Shown here: piece by piece, positions 25,201 through 35,990 of the stretch
How the letters are laid out: each line of letters opens with the position of its first letter
Position numbering within the stretch: position 1 is the stretch's first letter
From: Apostichopus japonicus
Lineage: Eukaryota > Echinodermata > Holothuroidea > Aspidochirotida > Stichopodidae
Assembly: GCF_037975245.1 (NCBI RefSeq)
Contig: NC_092561.1
Coordinates: forward strand, 10,601,001-10,665,000
Direction of reading: 5' to 3'
Length of the DNA stretch: 64,000 bases
Made by a program: the position numbers and the translations under genes
Notes under the pieces: model-generated
Database searches by the model: none
Told to the model about the DNA's origin: nothing
Seen by the model: the letters and a program-made list of their open reading frames with translations, nothing else

Positions 25201-26391
25201 CTACCCATAAGGATAATCTAGGTCCCCCCTCCCCCACCTCTATCTATTTGAGACTTGCGCACTATCACCTGTCCGTGAAGAATGTTTCAAATCAAATGGA
25301 TTCACTTATACGATTAGAAAAAAGTTAGGCTACTATTTGAGTCTCGCATGCAGTATAAAACTAGGGAGTAGTCTTCGTTACCCAGCCGCCGGTTCGGACT
25401 CTAAGTTCAACGTGTAACAGCTTTGCAGTAATTACTGTGCCACCTGTAACACATGTTACCGTGTTGCGAACACAGCGCAATAGTTACTGATGCACGGTTG
25501 TGGAACATGAACAGTAGTTACTGTACTAGCTATGAGTATCGGGTGAAATGTTACTCACCTGTTGTTCTGAGGCAGGTTTATCAGGTCTCATGGTCTTCCA
25601 AAAGTCATTCACGAAATCATTTTCATCGCTTGACTCAATCGTTGTCAGGTGTCCTTTTACTCCGGATGTACTAAACGTTTGGCAAAAAGTCTCCGCGTCC
25701 GTCCATGTCCGTAACGGGTCATTGAAAAACCTTTTACAAATAATTAAGATAGGATACTTTATAACCACTACGGTGATAGAGTTAATAAACAGGGCGGGGT
25801 TTTAATTTTAAGTTTTAATTTGAAGTAATAAGGCAAACATGACTTAACTTACCGTGATAACGTCGTAGTTTCAAGTTACATAGCGGCATGGCTTGGACTG
25901 ATATTAAATTGGCAGAATTTGGAATAAAGTACTTCAACAAAACACTTAACATAACCATCAATTTTCATTTAAAATAAGGAAGAGAAACTAGAATTGTCGA
26001 AATTTCTAATTTGCATTTGTATGTGATTAATCAAAACCTGTCGAGTATTCCTGAATTAATCGCTTGTTAATTAACATGTGATTGTTTTACTAGATGGATT
26101 AATTCCAATCCGGTTGTGTATGGTAGTGCAACATGACCAAACAATGCTGTTTGTAATGTAAACTGGTGTGCTGTTAGGTTTTATTGGGCACATATTTATG
26201 TAATTAACTATACAAAATACAAACGAGTATAACATTAACGTACTTTACAATTATTGTTATTCACTGTACCTGTAACAGTTTGTACCAAATGATGTCCATC
26301 CGGAAGGACACTTACGCGATGAGCAAGAAGCTTTTGCCAAGTAGATGCTTGATGACAGCAAAATTAAAGCTGTGATGCCGAAAGCCTTCAT
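13022..26391 (-). CDS. C-type lectin A, secreted single-CTLD protein (three exons)
   Basis: Exons 26391-26270, 25730-25559 and 13243-13022 join in phase to 171 codons plus TAG, with GT/AG at each junction. Residues 1-21 are a signal peptide (hydrophobic core, cleavage expected after LAKA). The rest is one long-form CTLD with cysteine pairs expected as 28-39, 57-167 and 140-159, the WIG motif at 101-103, QPN at 130-132 and WND at 154-156. QPN plus WND are the family's calcium and sugar contact motifs, so calcium-dependent glycan binding is likely; the exact sugar cannot be called. Length is typical of secreted invertebrate lectins such as echinoidin. Intron 2 is 12.3 kb because of two transposons. 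It could serve in pathogen recognition, which is inference. Confidence 0.92.
13781..17640. other. Interior of the 9.3-kb transposon, no gene seen
   Basis: AT-rich DNA with no supported exon. It contains a ~48-bp direct repeat (GGAGATAATCCAGTGAG at about 15975 and 16050), GTTAGTTGGAAC words and a hairpin at 16083-16118. Confidence 0.55.
16083..16118. repeat. 14-bp perfect hairpin
   Basis: Arms GTTCCAACTAACCC and GGGTTAGTTGGAAC flank the loop TTCCTATA. Related half-sites occur at 15854-15865 and 16129-16136. Confidence 0.8.
17657..21232 (+). pseudogene. Decayed multi-exon gene inside the transposon (possibly SAMD3-like)
   Basis: Three blocks read in one direction with splice sites. 17657-17832 encodes NELEMLTGRN and KYAPKIIQKG, with an in-frame TAG after MRAYR. 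19670-19765 is exactly 32 codons (SVTLMALPYIFDEKPGFLY core) between TTAG and AAG-GTAAGT. 20958-21041 follows a TTTTTCAG acceptor (EIVSPTPVLVLQ) and runs to TGA; a shifted frame continues with NTLGFLQRYM to about 21238. The wording resembles the multicopy SAMD3-like proteins of fish and invertebrates, but that is memory only. Stops and frame change make a working product unlikely. Confidence 0.45.
19299..19540 (-). pseudogene. LINE reverse transcriptase fragment (RTE-like), frameshifted
   Basis: On the minus strand one frame reads KYREGQRQLQRIFIDLE then RVPQSEVL, the RT palm beginning, but the residues that normally follow FIDLE (KAYD-type) are absent. A second frame at about 19365-19435 supplies YIRLIKDLYEGN, and the first frame resumes with VTVGVHRGS, the family's VGVHQGS block. 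So at least two frame changes and one deletion are present. Only about 240 bp of the RT domain remain; no endonuclease or 3' end is seen. It is nested in the 9.3-kb DNA transposon. Confidence 0.75.
22883..24962. other. Lectin A intron 2, left part, conserved with copy B
   Basis: Aligns with 59846-61920. No exon is supported. A TTAAAGGAGACACAAACCC word at 24422 resembles a Kolobok/T2-type end and is shared with copy B. Short open frames are not conserved between the copies. Confidence 0.7.
24963..25545. mobile_element. 583-bp MITE with ~140-bp inverted repeats at the lectin exon 2 donor
   Basis: Copy B shows the empty site TGTAAATGTTACTCACC (61920-61936). Here AAATGTT is duplicated at both sides. 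The inverted repeats (24963-25103 and 25409-25545) start CACCCGATACTCATAGC and are nearly identical over ~140 bp, with repeated GTAACTACTG / GTAATTACTG words. The 300-bp centre has no coding potential. Superfamily is uncertain: the 7-bp duplication does not settle it. Confidence 0.92.
25559..25730 (-). CDS. Lectin A exon 2 (first half of CTLD)
   Basis: The acceptor TTTGTAAAAG precedes the exon, whose first base completes the arginine codon split by intron 1. It encodes WTDAETFC, HLTTIESSDENDF and ends ASEQQ. The donor is GTGAGTAAC. A 583-bp MITE begins 13 bases into the intron (GTGAGTAACATTT then CACCCG), and the donor is intact. Confidence 0.93.
26270..26391 (-). CDS. Lectin A exon 1 (start and signal peptide)
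   Basis: The start is the ATG in TTGACATCATGAAGG. It encodes MKAFGITAL and a hydrophobic stretch to LAKA, then the CTLD opening SGWTSFGTNCY. The exon ends TGTTACAG before the GTACAG donor. The start is conserved in copy B. Confidence 0.92.
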
Positions 26392-26487
26392 GATGTCAAT
26401 AAACACAGTTCTGCTGGAAGCACGATCTCAAAACGGTATTCAACTCTGTCGAGTTCTTGTTGTGCTCAGGTTTACTCGCAAACACGG

Positions 26488-26497
26488 CTTTTTATTC
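26488..26497 (-). promoter_or_regulatory. TATA-like element of lectin A
   Basis: GAATAAAAAG on the minus strand lies about 97-106 bases upstream of the start codon and is identical in copy B. No start-site evidence; a weak call. Confidence 0.3.
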
Positions 26498-26599
26498 GTT
26501 CTTGTTGTTACAAAAGGAGCAAAAACATTAAAAATTCAAATATAAATCATGCAAATATTGTTAACTTAGAAATACTAAATTATACAATGACGGCTTCTG

Positions 26600-27300
26600 A
26601 TTGGTGGAATCAAATATTGCTCTTTGATTACTTTATGCCTGGACGATTTGATTGGCAGAAAGTGTGCGGCTGGGTGGGACTGATACTAATGGATCTGTAC
26701 TTTTAACACATGTTTTCCCAGAATCACATGCATATTTTAAAATTGCTCTCTCCACCCACCTCTCGCTCTCTCTCTCATGCTGTTTACAATATTTTGAGCG
26801 ATAACTTAAGAACAGATGTTCAATTTAAATCAAATATTGTAAAACATTATGCTAAAATTATGTGACATTCTAAATTAACGATTTAATTGTTTCGATATAA
26901 AGGCTGGGTAACTGTAAGAAAATTTTAAAACAAAAGGGTTGTTATACATCAGAATTCTACATACGTAAATTGACGGTTGCTTGTTACCATTAACAAATTA
27001 ATGCTTTGATTTTTCGAAATGGGTAAAGTTATTGTTTTATCAGATAACCGTAAGAAAGTTTACCACAAAGTTAACAACATCAGAATGCTTCTCACGTAAC
27101 TTGACGGTTGCGTGGTTACCATTACAAGAAAGCTGACCGCTGATTCATTTTTACGTCATTATTTGGGGGGGGGCGGGGCTAACGGCTGTTAAATTACGTC
27201 GAAGCACAGGCTTTCTGGCTGCCGGTATCTTACCGCCAGAAAGACAGAAATGTTATCAACAGTGTTATAGATGAACAACTTGATAATTATTCTACATGTT
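26600..27300. other. Lectin A upstream region, conserved with copy B
   Basis: Aligns with 62965-63660. It includes a CT-rich tract near 26755-26778, a G-run (27163-27171) and a hairpin at 27211-27243 (CTTTCTGG / CCAGAAAG with inner CGGTA / TACCG) that is altered in copy B. Confidence 0.65.
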
Positions 27301-27310
27301 TCATATTTTT

Positions 27311-27402
27311 AGGCCGGTCAAGGATCGAACACACGACCTCTATGCTAGGTTACATTACTTCTAATGTCACTACCTTTATTCACTCGACCAGACAGTACTA
27401 GT
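27311..27402 (-). repeat. tRNA-like SINE head, shared by both duplicates
   Basis: On the minus strand there is an A-box-like TGGTCGAGTGAA and a B-box-like GTGTTCGATCC followed by TTGACCGGCC. Its presence at 63681-63768 shows it predates the duplication. The anticodon region is not convincing, so this is not a tRNA gene. Confidence 0.45.
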
Positions 27403-27499
27403 TTAAAACAACCAACTCAGTATCATAACATTTTTTTTATTGTGGTTGGTCATAACATTACTGATGTACCATATTGTTCCAATGTATTACGGTTGCATT

Positions 27500-28512
27500 C
27501 ACTGGCGGATCCAGGGCCTTTGTTTGGGAGGGGCCAAAGTGGCATTAGAGTGATATGGGGGAGGGGTCTAAGGGAAAATTTGGAAAATTTTCTATTGCTG
27601 AATGCCCTCAGATGCAATTTGGTGCGACAAAAGTGTACAATGGTGATGTTAATTTACTTCTAAAAAAAATGTTTCACAGGTGTAATTTTCTAAAATATTT
27701 ATGAAACAAAGTTGGGATCATCTTTCTCAAGAAATTTTATTTCTCATAGGTTATAAATTTCTTACAACCAGCCTGTAACTGCAAAATGGTGTTAAACTGT
27801 AAAACCTCATGCTCATACATTTACATAGCTCCCAACTCTTGAGAAGGCAAATGCTGGTCCATGCCACGAATCGCCTGGGGGAGGGGTATAAGGGGAGGGG
27901 GTGTCCCCCTCCCCTTTTGATTTTTTTTCTTGGAATCCTGGTGATGCCTACAGGTAAAATGATGGCACTTAGAAAGGCTTTTGTCACCCAAACTTTTCTG
28001 AGAAATATGCATTTTTTTGTGTGTAACATCAATAAATTGAATAGTAGGTGATAATTCATTCTTTCCCGTGGCATGAAAATGTTCGCTGCTCGCCCCAATG
28101 AAAAGAAATATACTGTAGGCTTATTTGAGGTTCAAATGATGCTGTAAAGGAGGTTTTATACTCTATTATGCTAAATGCTAAAGAAATGATGATTGCTAAG
28201 TCAAAATTTGATACAAATTTTTTTATGTATACTTGACAATTACAATGCGGTTTTTTCGGACGCTTGTGCGGGTCAGCGGGTTTGGGTGTTAGAATGCGGG
28301 TCTAATTCCCGCGAATTGCGGGTCAGTTGGGAGCTCTGCATTTAATTTTAAACCAGAAAACGAAATGGTTTAGATTAGTCTACCACTGCTATTCCTCTCG
28401 TTTTTTTTAAATTTCCAATCATATGATTTAGCGGATGTTCGGAAACACTTTTTGGCTCACCTTTGGGGGGGCATGACCCCCCTTGCTCCCCCCCCCCTTG
28501 GATCCGCCAGTG
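27500..28512. mobile_element. 1.0-kb non-autonomous hAT element
   Basis: The empty site GGTTGCATTGTCTATAC is present in copy B near 63860. Here GTTGCATT / GTTGCACT (8 bp, one mismatch) flanks an insert whose ends read CACTGGCGGATCC in inverted orientation. An 8-bp duplication and C-A-x-TGGCGG-type termini are hAT hallmarks. It has no transposase, and an internal G-rich hairpin at 27890-27916 (12-bp perfect arms). Confidence 0.9.
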
Positions 28513-28615
28513 GTTGCACTGTCTATACTCATTAGCCTAGCTGTTCGCCTTTTTGTCAGATTCCTACATTAATTATACAATATATATATATATATATAAC
28601 CAGGGATGCATTTAA

Positions 28616-29868
28616 AGGAATTGTCTGGTGGAAGATTTTGATACATTGTCCTTGTAGTTATTATTTTTCTCTTTCTAACCATGTAAAAATTGTCCCCATT
28701 CGACGTTTTCTTCTTGTAGAAATCTGGTTTTCAAATTCACCAGTTTCTCACCAAAAGTACCGTTTGTTCGAACGCTTCAATATGGTGATTGACGTAGTGC
28801 TTGCAGATAGGCAAAACAGGCGACTTGAAGTTAGCACTCCCAATTCCGCAGCAAATAAACTCACGTGTAAGCACATTGGATTGCCTCATATATATAACGT
28901 ACATACTCGCGAACGTATATACTACGATGCTCAGTTGGTGTACTTGTATAGCGTTACACATAGTGCACTCACACTCAAACCACATTTCATTAACTGTTCT
29001 TCGAAATCACTGAAATAAAATTCACGGATCAAATTAACAGTAAAAGGAAACTTGTAAAGTATTCGTTAAACCGAAAGATGAAACTTGGCGGAATCGATGT
29101 CATCGCAGAACTGTCCGATTGTAAACGTTAGAGTACCCTATACACGCGAACATTCTTCGCGCTGGAGCTGGATACCGCGATGTATAAACAACGCAAGAGC
29201 CTGCTGTTAAAACTTATCTTGTGTTACACAAAGACCACGAAACCACCGATCTACTACATATATGGCGGCTTAAGGAGTTTTTTAAATCATATCTAATTTA
29301 TAAGAAATTTCACCGGAAATTGTTGAAGAAATTGACCGAATCGTTGTCAGAGCAGAATGTAGCACTGAGAAGCTTAGGCTTCGCAGAACTGTCCGATTGC
29401 CAACGTTAGAGTATAGCCTACATGCGAACATTTTTCGCGTTGGAGCTGGATAGCGCGATGTATAGCCTGAACAACTCAGAGTCTGCTGTTAAAATTTACC
29501 TTGTGTTACACAAAGACCACGGAACCACCGATCAAGTACATGGCGGCTTAAGGAGTTTTCGAAAACATATCTAATTTTTAAGAAATTTCACCGGAAATTA
29601 AGGAAGAAATTTATCTGTATACAAACGCTGTTTTTGTTGTGATTACCGTATAGGTACTGTGCGGAGGGTGGGTTATGACGCAATCTGCTATGGCAGAGCT
29701 GACGTCACGTTTGTACTGTTCAAAACATATTTGAAATGTCTCTCTATAACGATTAAAAAATCGTTTCTCTGTCAAACGCAACATTAGCGTTCTCATACTT
29801 TGACAACATGTTTGGAAAATTATTTACTATTTTTTAAGGTAACTTCTTTGGGCCACCAGACAATCCTT
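28616..29868. mobile_element. 1.25-kb TTAA-flanked element (Kolobok/T2-like MITE)
   Basis: TTAA at 28612-28615 and 29869-29872 flank inverted ends AGGAATTGTCTGGTGG (left) and AAGGATTGTCTGGTGG (right, complement). TTAAAGGRR starts are the mark of Kolobok/T2 elements. No transposase is seen. An internal ~230-bp segment is tandemly duplicated. It lies immediately outside the right edge of duplication copy A. Confidence 0.8.
29101..29610. repeat. Tandem duplication inside the TTAA element
   Basis: Two units offset by 281 bp share GCAGAACTGTCCGATTG, GCGCGATGTATA-like, TTGTGTTACACAAAGACCAC and AAGAAATTTCACCGGAAATT blocks, with substitutions throughout. Confidence 0.85.
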
Positions 29869-29872
29869 TTAA

Positions 29873-31457
29873 TGACATGTACCGGATAAATTACATTCTT
29901 CATTAAACTACAGACATTTCAATTTAAACATGTACATAAAAAGAAAACAATCGTTGAAAATGCTTCTTTCTTAAAATTGGCTAATTGCATATGCTGAACG
30001 AGAAATTACAATTAGAACAGATAGTTAGTGATGTATACCTGTATAATAAGTTACATAAATTTCATCGAATTGGTTTAATTACACTAAATTGTGGGTATAA
30101 TTGAATTGGAACTTATATAAGTAATAATTGAAAAGGCTTATTATATTATTCTATTTGAATAATAAATCAATTTACTAAATAATATATGCTGCACAGGTTT
30201 CGACGATTTCGTGAAAGTACACGCAAGTGTATAACTTAAAATACTTCATAGTTATAACATTGAAGCTTTAGAAGTTCTTGCAAATACTTAATATTACGAG
30301 GGTTTAATACAATGTACTGAATATGTTGCGCAGGTTGCACCGAAGCACTGATGCAGAGGATGTCGGAGTATACCCACCCCTTCCCTTTTAATTCACAAAA
30401 ACAGGTAGTTATTAGTGCAATTTTGCTTTTAGATATAATTGTGCTTATACTATATCACTATTGTTGTGTCACCCTTACTGATTATCGTTATGTACTTGTA
30501 CATGTATTAGGTAGATGGGTCTACCCATGTCAAGTTGAGCTTTGTGTATATAATTTCATATTTTCATACTTATTTTAATTGCTTTTGATTACTGTGGGAG
30601 ATCGTTGACCCCTTGCCCCTTGTTTAATTACTTTGTAATGTGTTAGCAATATTAGCAATGTGACTATTCACCAAGACACTCCAAGCTGCCGTACACCTGC
30701 AGTAGGGACGAACTGTACGAGATAGTTAGAAATTGATTACATTAATTTCTAAACAGTATTTTGATACGGTTGAGACACTAGTCGGTATTTTCAGACGCCG
30801 GAGCCCCCACTCCTTGTCCTGTGAACCAAGGAACGCAATTGATGTACCCTCACTAGTAGACGCCATTCGTAGACTGAGGGATCATTCTACCTAGATGAGA
30901 TGGGCGTACCCCTTGAATTGGTATATTAGTAGACCATTAGTGTTAGGCCATGACAACTGCCATGTTTTAACTTTATTTTATTTTATGCATATCGTAATAC
31001 ACTTTTATCGTGATGGTGAATAGATAGTATTTACCCTGCGGATTACGACAAAACTTTGTGTTTGTATTCATTTTTAATATACTTGTGTCATATATCTTGG
31101 CAAAGGCTGTCGACTTGTCGCAGAATTGAAACCCTGCTTCCCTTGATCTGATGTATTTCGAGGTTACGTTTCTATCACAGACTAGTCTTTAAACTAGGTG
31201 CTACACTTCTTTAAAGGAAAAGCAAATCCAACCATCCCCTTCTCCTCATTATATGGAGAAGGTGGATGTGAGGAACGAATCTTCAAAAAGCTAAGAGAAC
31301 GTTTTCCAGTTTCAAATTTATGATGGTTTAAAAGTCACATGGCCGTCATTATGTGAGATGTTTACGTCGTAGTGACATTAGGAGGTAAAACATTCCAGTT
31401 CCCCTTTTTGGTTTCGATGATAATCGTAACCTTTGCATTCATGATCGGGCGTATGTG
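29873..31457. other. Gene-free AT-rich DNA
   Basis: No supported exon. TTTAAAGGAAAAGCAAATCC at 31212 is another T2-like word without a detected partner end. A 34-bp block at 31409-31442 (GGTTTCGATGATAATCGTAA) recurs at 50326-50359 and inverted at 50586-50620. Confidence 0.5.
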
Positions 31458-34400
31458 CACTGAAAAAATAAACTAGTCAATATTGCCACGGACTAACGTT
31501 AAATTAGTCTTTAACGTTAGTCAATGCACCCGGACTAGCAAAAATCTTCGTTTCATCGCTGCTTCTTAGTTAGTTTACACTGACTAAGGAAAATATAATC
31601 GCAGCTTAGTCGGTGGCGACGGACTAAGGTATTTTAACCCATGGACTAAGAACGATACGGACACCCGATTTACGCCATAATCGTAGCTTAGTCGGTGTCG
31701 ACGGACTAATGTATTTTAACCCAATTCGATTCACTTCAATTTGGAAACCGAGAGGCAACGGCAGCTTGCTGGGCTTGGCATAGTTTCAATTCATACGATC
31801 ACTCTAAGCAACTTTCAACCGTAAATCACCCAAGAAGGTCTTTAGAAGAATGGAGGTATTAACTGCATCATCGGCCTACCTGTTATTCCTTTAACTAGAA
31901 GGTAAAATTAAAGTTAATTGTTAGGCCACTGGCACTAGTACTGTATTATGGTTAGTGTAACGCTACCGTTGTCACGTTGGCGTTTCGCAATACACAAGTG
32001 CAATGACAGTGAGTAGCCTATAGGCTTCTACTGGGTACTGCAGTGCATTCTCAACACTAAAGTGTGCATTCTAAACACCAATTAACAATGTGTTATGTGT
32101 GTATTGGGTTAGATTGAACAGTGGCACATAATCTTCTAATTTATTCCCAAACAAATGCTGGAACTATAAGGCTCAATAGTTTATTTGAAGTCTACACTCA
32201 TTTGGTAAAGATTTCCTGTAATTTCCCATGTGAATCTAAATGGGTAGGCTTTGTGATATTGAATAAGCAAGGCTAGACCTTCAAACGTACAGTCACAGTC
32301 GGCTGAACACATTATGTTGGCTAGTCAACGGTATTATATGTTGCGAGCAGTCAGGATGCACGCTTCAGTTCTATTTAACCTTTTCATTTATCATTTTTTA
32401 GTATTTAATTTCCGGTCACGCCCAGGAAACAATTGCGACATTCCTTCACGGTCGACTTGCTTACTGTAAGAAGTATTAACCGTTTTTTTTCTCAGGAAAG
32501 CTTGATAGTCTGAAGTTATTATAACATGTGCTTTTAGTATACTGCCAAAAGAGTAAGTTGTTGTATTTGTATTGATATTTTATGTAGAAGTAACGGAAAA
32601 TTTAGTATGTTTAGTTTGGTCTAATTGCACGTTTTTTTACTGTCCAATGTAGTGCAGGGTTCACTTGCGCGAATTCAAATTATTCTGTTTATGTGTATGT
32701 ATATGCATCGATTCTTAGATTATGATGTTTTTTTGACATTTATTTGTAATTCAAGCATATCTGTTTAGTAGCAAAGTTTAAAGGTTAAGATTAATTAGTT
32801 TTCTCTTTTTGATCCTAGATTGAATGAAACTCATTGGCGTAAATAATAGATCAGATGATACAGTTTAACGCAGTTGCTAAAACTCTGGTATTCTCTAGTT
32901 TTCACCGGTCCATTATATACTTTAGTACTACTAGTAAGACTAAATCAAAACGACCGTAGACAAACTTAGTGTAACAAAGTACTGATTCTCCTCTAGCCTA
33001 GGTCTAAACAGGCTTGTTATGTGAGCAAGCAAAATAACAACTAAAAACGATTAGGCCTATAAATAAGTTGGCTCAGTGCATTTCTGTTTCTAAAATTTAT
33101 ATTTTTAAAGATCATAAAAACAAACAAAGATTTAGCCCATGTTTTATTATCTCTGTATTTTGGGCATTTGATTCTGGTTGCAATGGTGATGACACTCTCG
33201 TTCAAATTTTCAGCTTTATACAGTCTGCTTCAAACTTTGGGATTGTTTTTTTGAGACTATAGTGGAAGCAAATCTCACATAACTTTGTGGTGACAACTTT
33301 ATTTATTTATTTTTCAAATGATGAATACTTTGCTGTTTCTTTTTTCCAGCAGGAATTGAAAAGCCAAATATCTAAGTCAAGGGTGAGCTTTCCTGTGATG
33401 TACGACACCAGTGTGGAGGCAACAACAGAAGAGGAGAACTGTGTTATATATGGCTTAAAGACATGTTTTAAGATGATATATTGGTACCCTTTGCAGAACA
33501 AAAGAGTTTATCCAAGAGTCCAAAAAGCAAAGGAACAAGTACCATAGAGAAAAAAGATGGAAGAGTGAGTTTAACTATTGTACCCAACTATTTAATGATA
33601 TTTAAGATACTTTTCATAACCTGTTTTAAAAAAAAAACAGTCTAGTTTATCATTTATGTGCAAGCTTCATAAGTTTGGTCAAATTTTCACTGATCTGTAG
33701 AGCGGGAGTCCAGAGGGTTTGGTTAGCTGGGAAGGTAACCAATTGCCTGGTACATCACAATGTTCACAATGCATTCCTGTATATGAAACCTGACGCCTGG
33801 CAAACCGACTGTGGTGGATGTGGCTGGGAGAGCAATTTTAAAGTCACCTAATAGCTAACCTAGAGCAGCTTTCATGGTAACCACATCAAAGTAAGAACAA
33901 TGTGTCAGGTATGGCCCCAAGAGCAACAAATGGCCATTGCCAGTAATTATTGGTGGTGGGGTACCCCTGCCAGTGATCTATAATTGACCCCTCACGGCTG
34001 ACCTAGGTCAGCTCATGAGGTAACCACTTGAAACCTACTGGAAAATGTTGGTTAGGACTTCAGATACAAGGGATGGGCATTGCCAGTAATTTTTATTGGT
34101 GGGGTACCCCTGCCAGTAGACCCCCAATATGCCCATCCCCTCATTGACCTAGGTGAACTCATGATTTGACCAGTTGAAACCTACAGGAAAATGATAGGTA
34201 TCACTTCATATGTAAGGATGGGCATTTCCAGTATTTTATATTGGTGGGCCACCACTGCCAGAGTCCGCCCATCCCTTACATATAGAATCCTGTTAATAAT
34301 TTTCCAGTAGTTTTCAACTGGTTAAATCATGAGCTGACCTAGATCAATGAGGGGGGGGGGGCTTTTGGGGGTCTACTGGCAGGGGTACCCCACTAATATA

Positions 34401-35988
34401 AATTACTGGAAATGCCCATCACTTACATATATATAGTCCTGCCAATCAGTTTACAGTAGTTTTCAACTGGTTACCTCATGAGCTAATCTAGGTCAATGGG
34501 GGATGGGCATTTTGGGGGTCTACTGGCAGGGGTACCCCACTAATATAAATTACTGGAAATGCCCATCCCTTACATATATATAGAGTCCTGCCAATCATTT
34601 TACAGTAGTTTTCAACTGGTTACCCCATGAGCTAATCTAGGTCAATGGGGAATGGGCATTTTGGGGGTCTACTGGCAGGGTTACCCCACCAATGTAAATG
34701 ACTGGAAATGCCCATCCCTTACATATGAAGTGATACCTATCATTTTCCAGTAATTTTTCAACTGGTTATGTCATGAGCTGACCTAGGTCAATGAGGGAAT
34801 GGGCATTTTGGGGGTCTACTGGCAGGGGTACCCCCCCCCCCAATACCAATGGAAATTCCCATCCCTTACATATGAAGTGATACCATTTTCCAGGAATGCA
34901 CTGTGAACATTGTGATGTACAAGGCAATTGGTTACCTTCCCAGCTAACCAAACCCTCTGGGATCCCGGTCTATTGGGATCATTATTAACATGATTAACAT
35001 AATTTTTAAGCTTTGAGAAATAACTTGGTGTTATGCCGTGCAAAGCTAATAATAATTTGGTAAAGCTGCTATTCCTGGCTTATAATTTGAGGGACCTAGA
35101 TTTAAATGTATACCTCCCAATATGTTATAAAATTTTAATGTAAATGTATGTTTATGATAATGTGAGTTATCATGTGCTATATCTGTATCTGTGCTTACAC
35201 GTATATCATATTTTCTGTTCACAGGTCAATAATGGTGCAGATTTTGGCTTCCTGAAGACAAGTGGGAGGACATTTGTAGTTAAGAGAAACACTCTTTGTT
35301 CGTGAAGACTTAACTGGTGTCGATTTGGGGTACCACTTTAAAAGGAAAGTCATGAGGAACCCTTGCCCAAGATTCAACTTTGCATTATTGTGCAGTGCTA
35401 TACTTTTGCGATTCATGTTTGATCCATTAACTTGTCTTAACTTTGTTGGAAAAAAAAATCAGATTTTCAGATTTTATTTACAGTGATTTCTTCTCTATCT
35501 GTCGAAAGTCAGCCTTTTGTAGACATCAGAAGTTTTATCAGAAATAAATACTGCCAACGTACACATTATTTGTGTTTCTTCTTCTCTCTTTTCTTTCAGT
35601 GATGCTAGTCAGTGAAACTAGTCGGGTTTAATTCTTTCAGTGAATCTAGTCGGTGCAACTAGTCAGTCGATACCGACTAAGAAAGGTTAGTCGGGAGAGG
35701 CACCATCCTGACTAATGTAAAACCTGCTATAAACTAGTCGGTGGCTCATATAAATTAGTCGGTAAAGACCGACTAATGTCACCAATTAATGTAACTGACT
35801 AATATACATTTACCGACTAAGAAATTGTTGATCGACTAAGCTGACGGACTAAGATGACCGACTAAGAAATCCAACTGACTAAGGAATAAATTAGTCGGTA
35901 TAGCAACTGACCAAGGCTATGTTAGTCGGGAGAGGCACCAGATGGACTAACGTTATGTTAGTCGGTGAACCAATTTAAGTTTTCAGTG
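31458..35988. mobile_element. 4.5-kb DNA transposon with CACTG ends and GACTAA arrays
   Basis: Inverted ends CACTGAAAA start at 31458 and, on the opposite strand, at 35988, flanked by TG on both sides (2-bp target duplication). Subterminal regions (31475-31735 and 35600-35975) hold dozens of GACTAA / TTAGTC words in both orientations. The left flank matches a dispersed block at 50.3 kb and the right flank is the GT microsatellite of the satellite family, so it interrupted pre-existing repeats. CACTG ends with subterminal arrays fit the CACTA/EnSpm group. No transposase is readable; an exon-like block at 33351-33563 (TTTTTCCAG acceptor) is unrecognised. Confidence 0.8.
33699..34971. mobile_element. 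Nested foldback element with 148-bp internal repeats
   Basis: About 80-bp inverted ends are shared (AGAGGGTTTGGTTAGCTGGG, then GGTAACCAATTGCC and CAATGTTCACA). Between them the left half carries units with GGTACCCCTGCCAGT and the right half carries four units at ~148-bp spacing (34371, 34518, 34667, 34814) in the opposite orientation, so nearly the whole 1.27 kb can fold back. No clear target duplication. It sits in a possible intron of the host transposon. Confidence 0.82.
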
Positions 35989-35990
35989 TG

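Larger units (their letters stand above)
11590..28600. other. Segmental duplication, copy A
   Basis: From about 11.69 kb to the (TA)n at 28.58 kb this region aligns collinearly with 54.48-63.94 kb at high identity through exons, introns, UTRs and flanks. Removing three insertions present only here (13590-22880, 24963-25545, 27500-28512) leaves about 6.0 kb, against about 6.15 kb for copy B without its own insertion. Both copies end near a (TA)n tract. The edge at 11.60-11.72 kb also matches an inverted piece at 50.65-50.77 kb. Confidence 0.93.

Noticed and set aside
28638-29018. 126-codon plus-strand frame
   Set aside because: It lies inside the TTAA-flanked element, has no splice context and reads across its repeat sequence.
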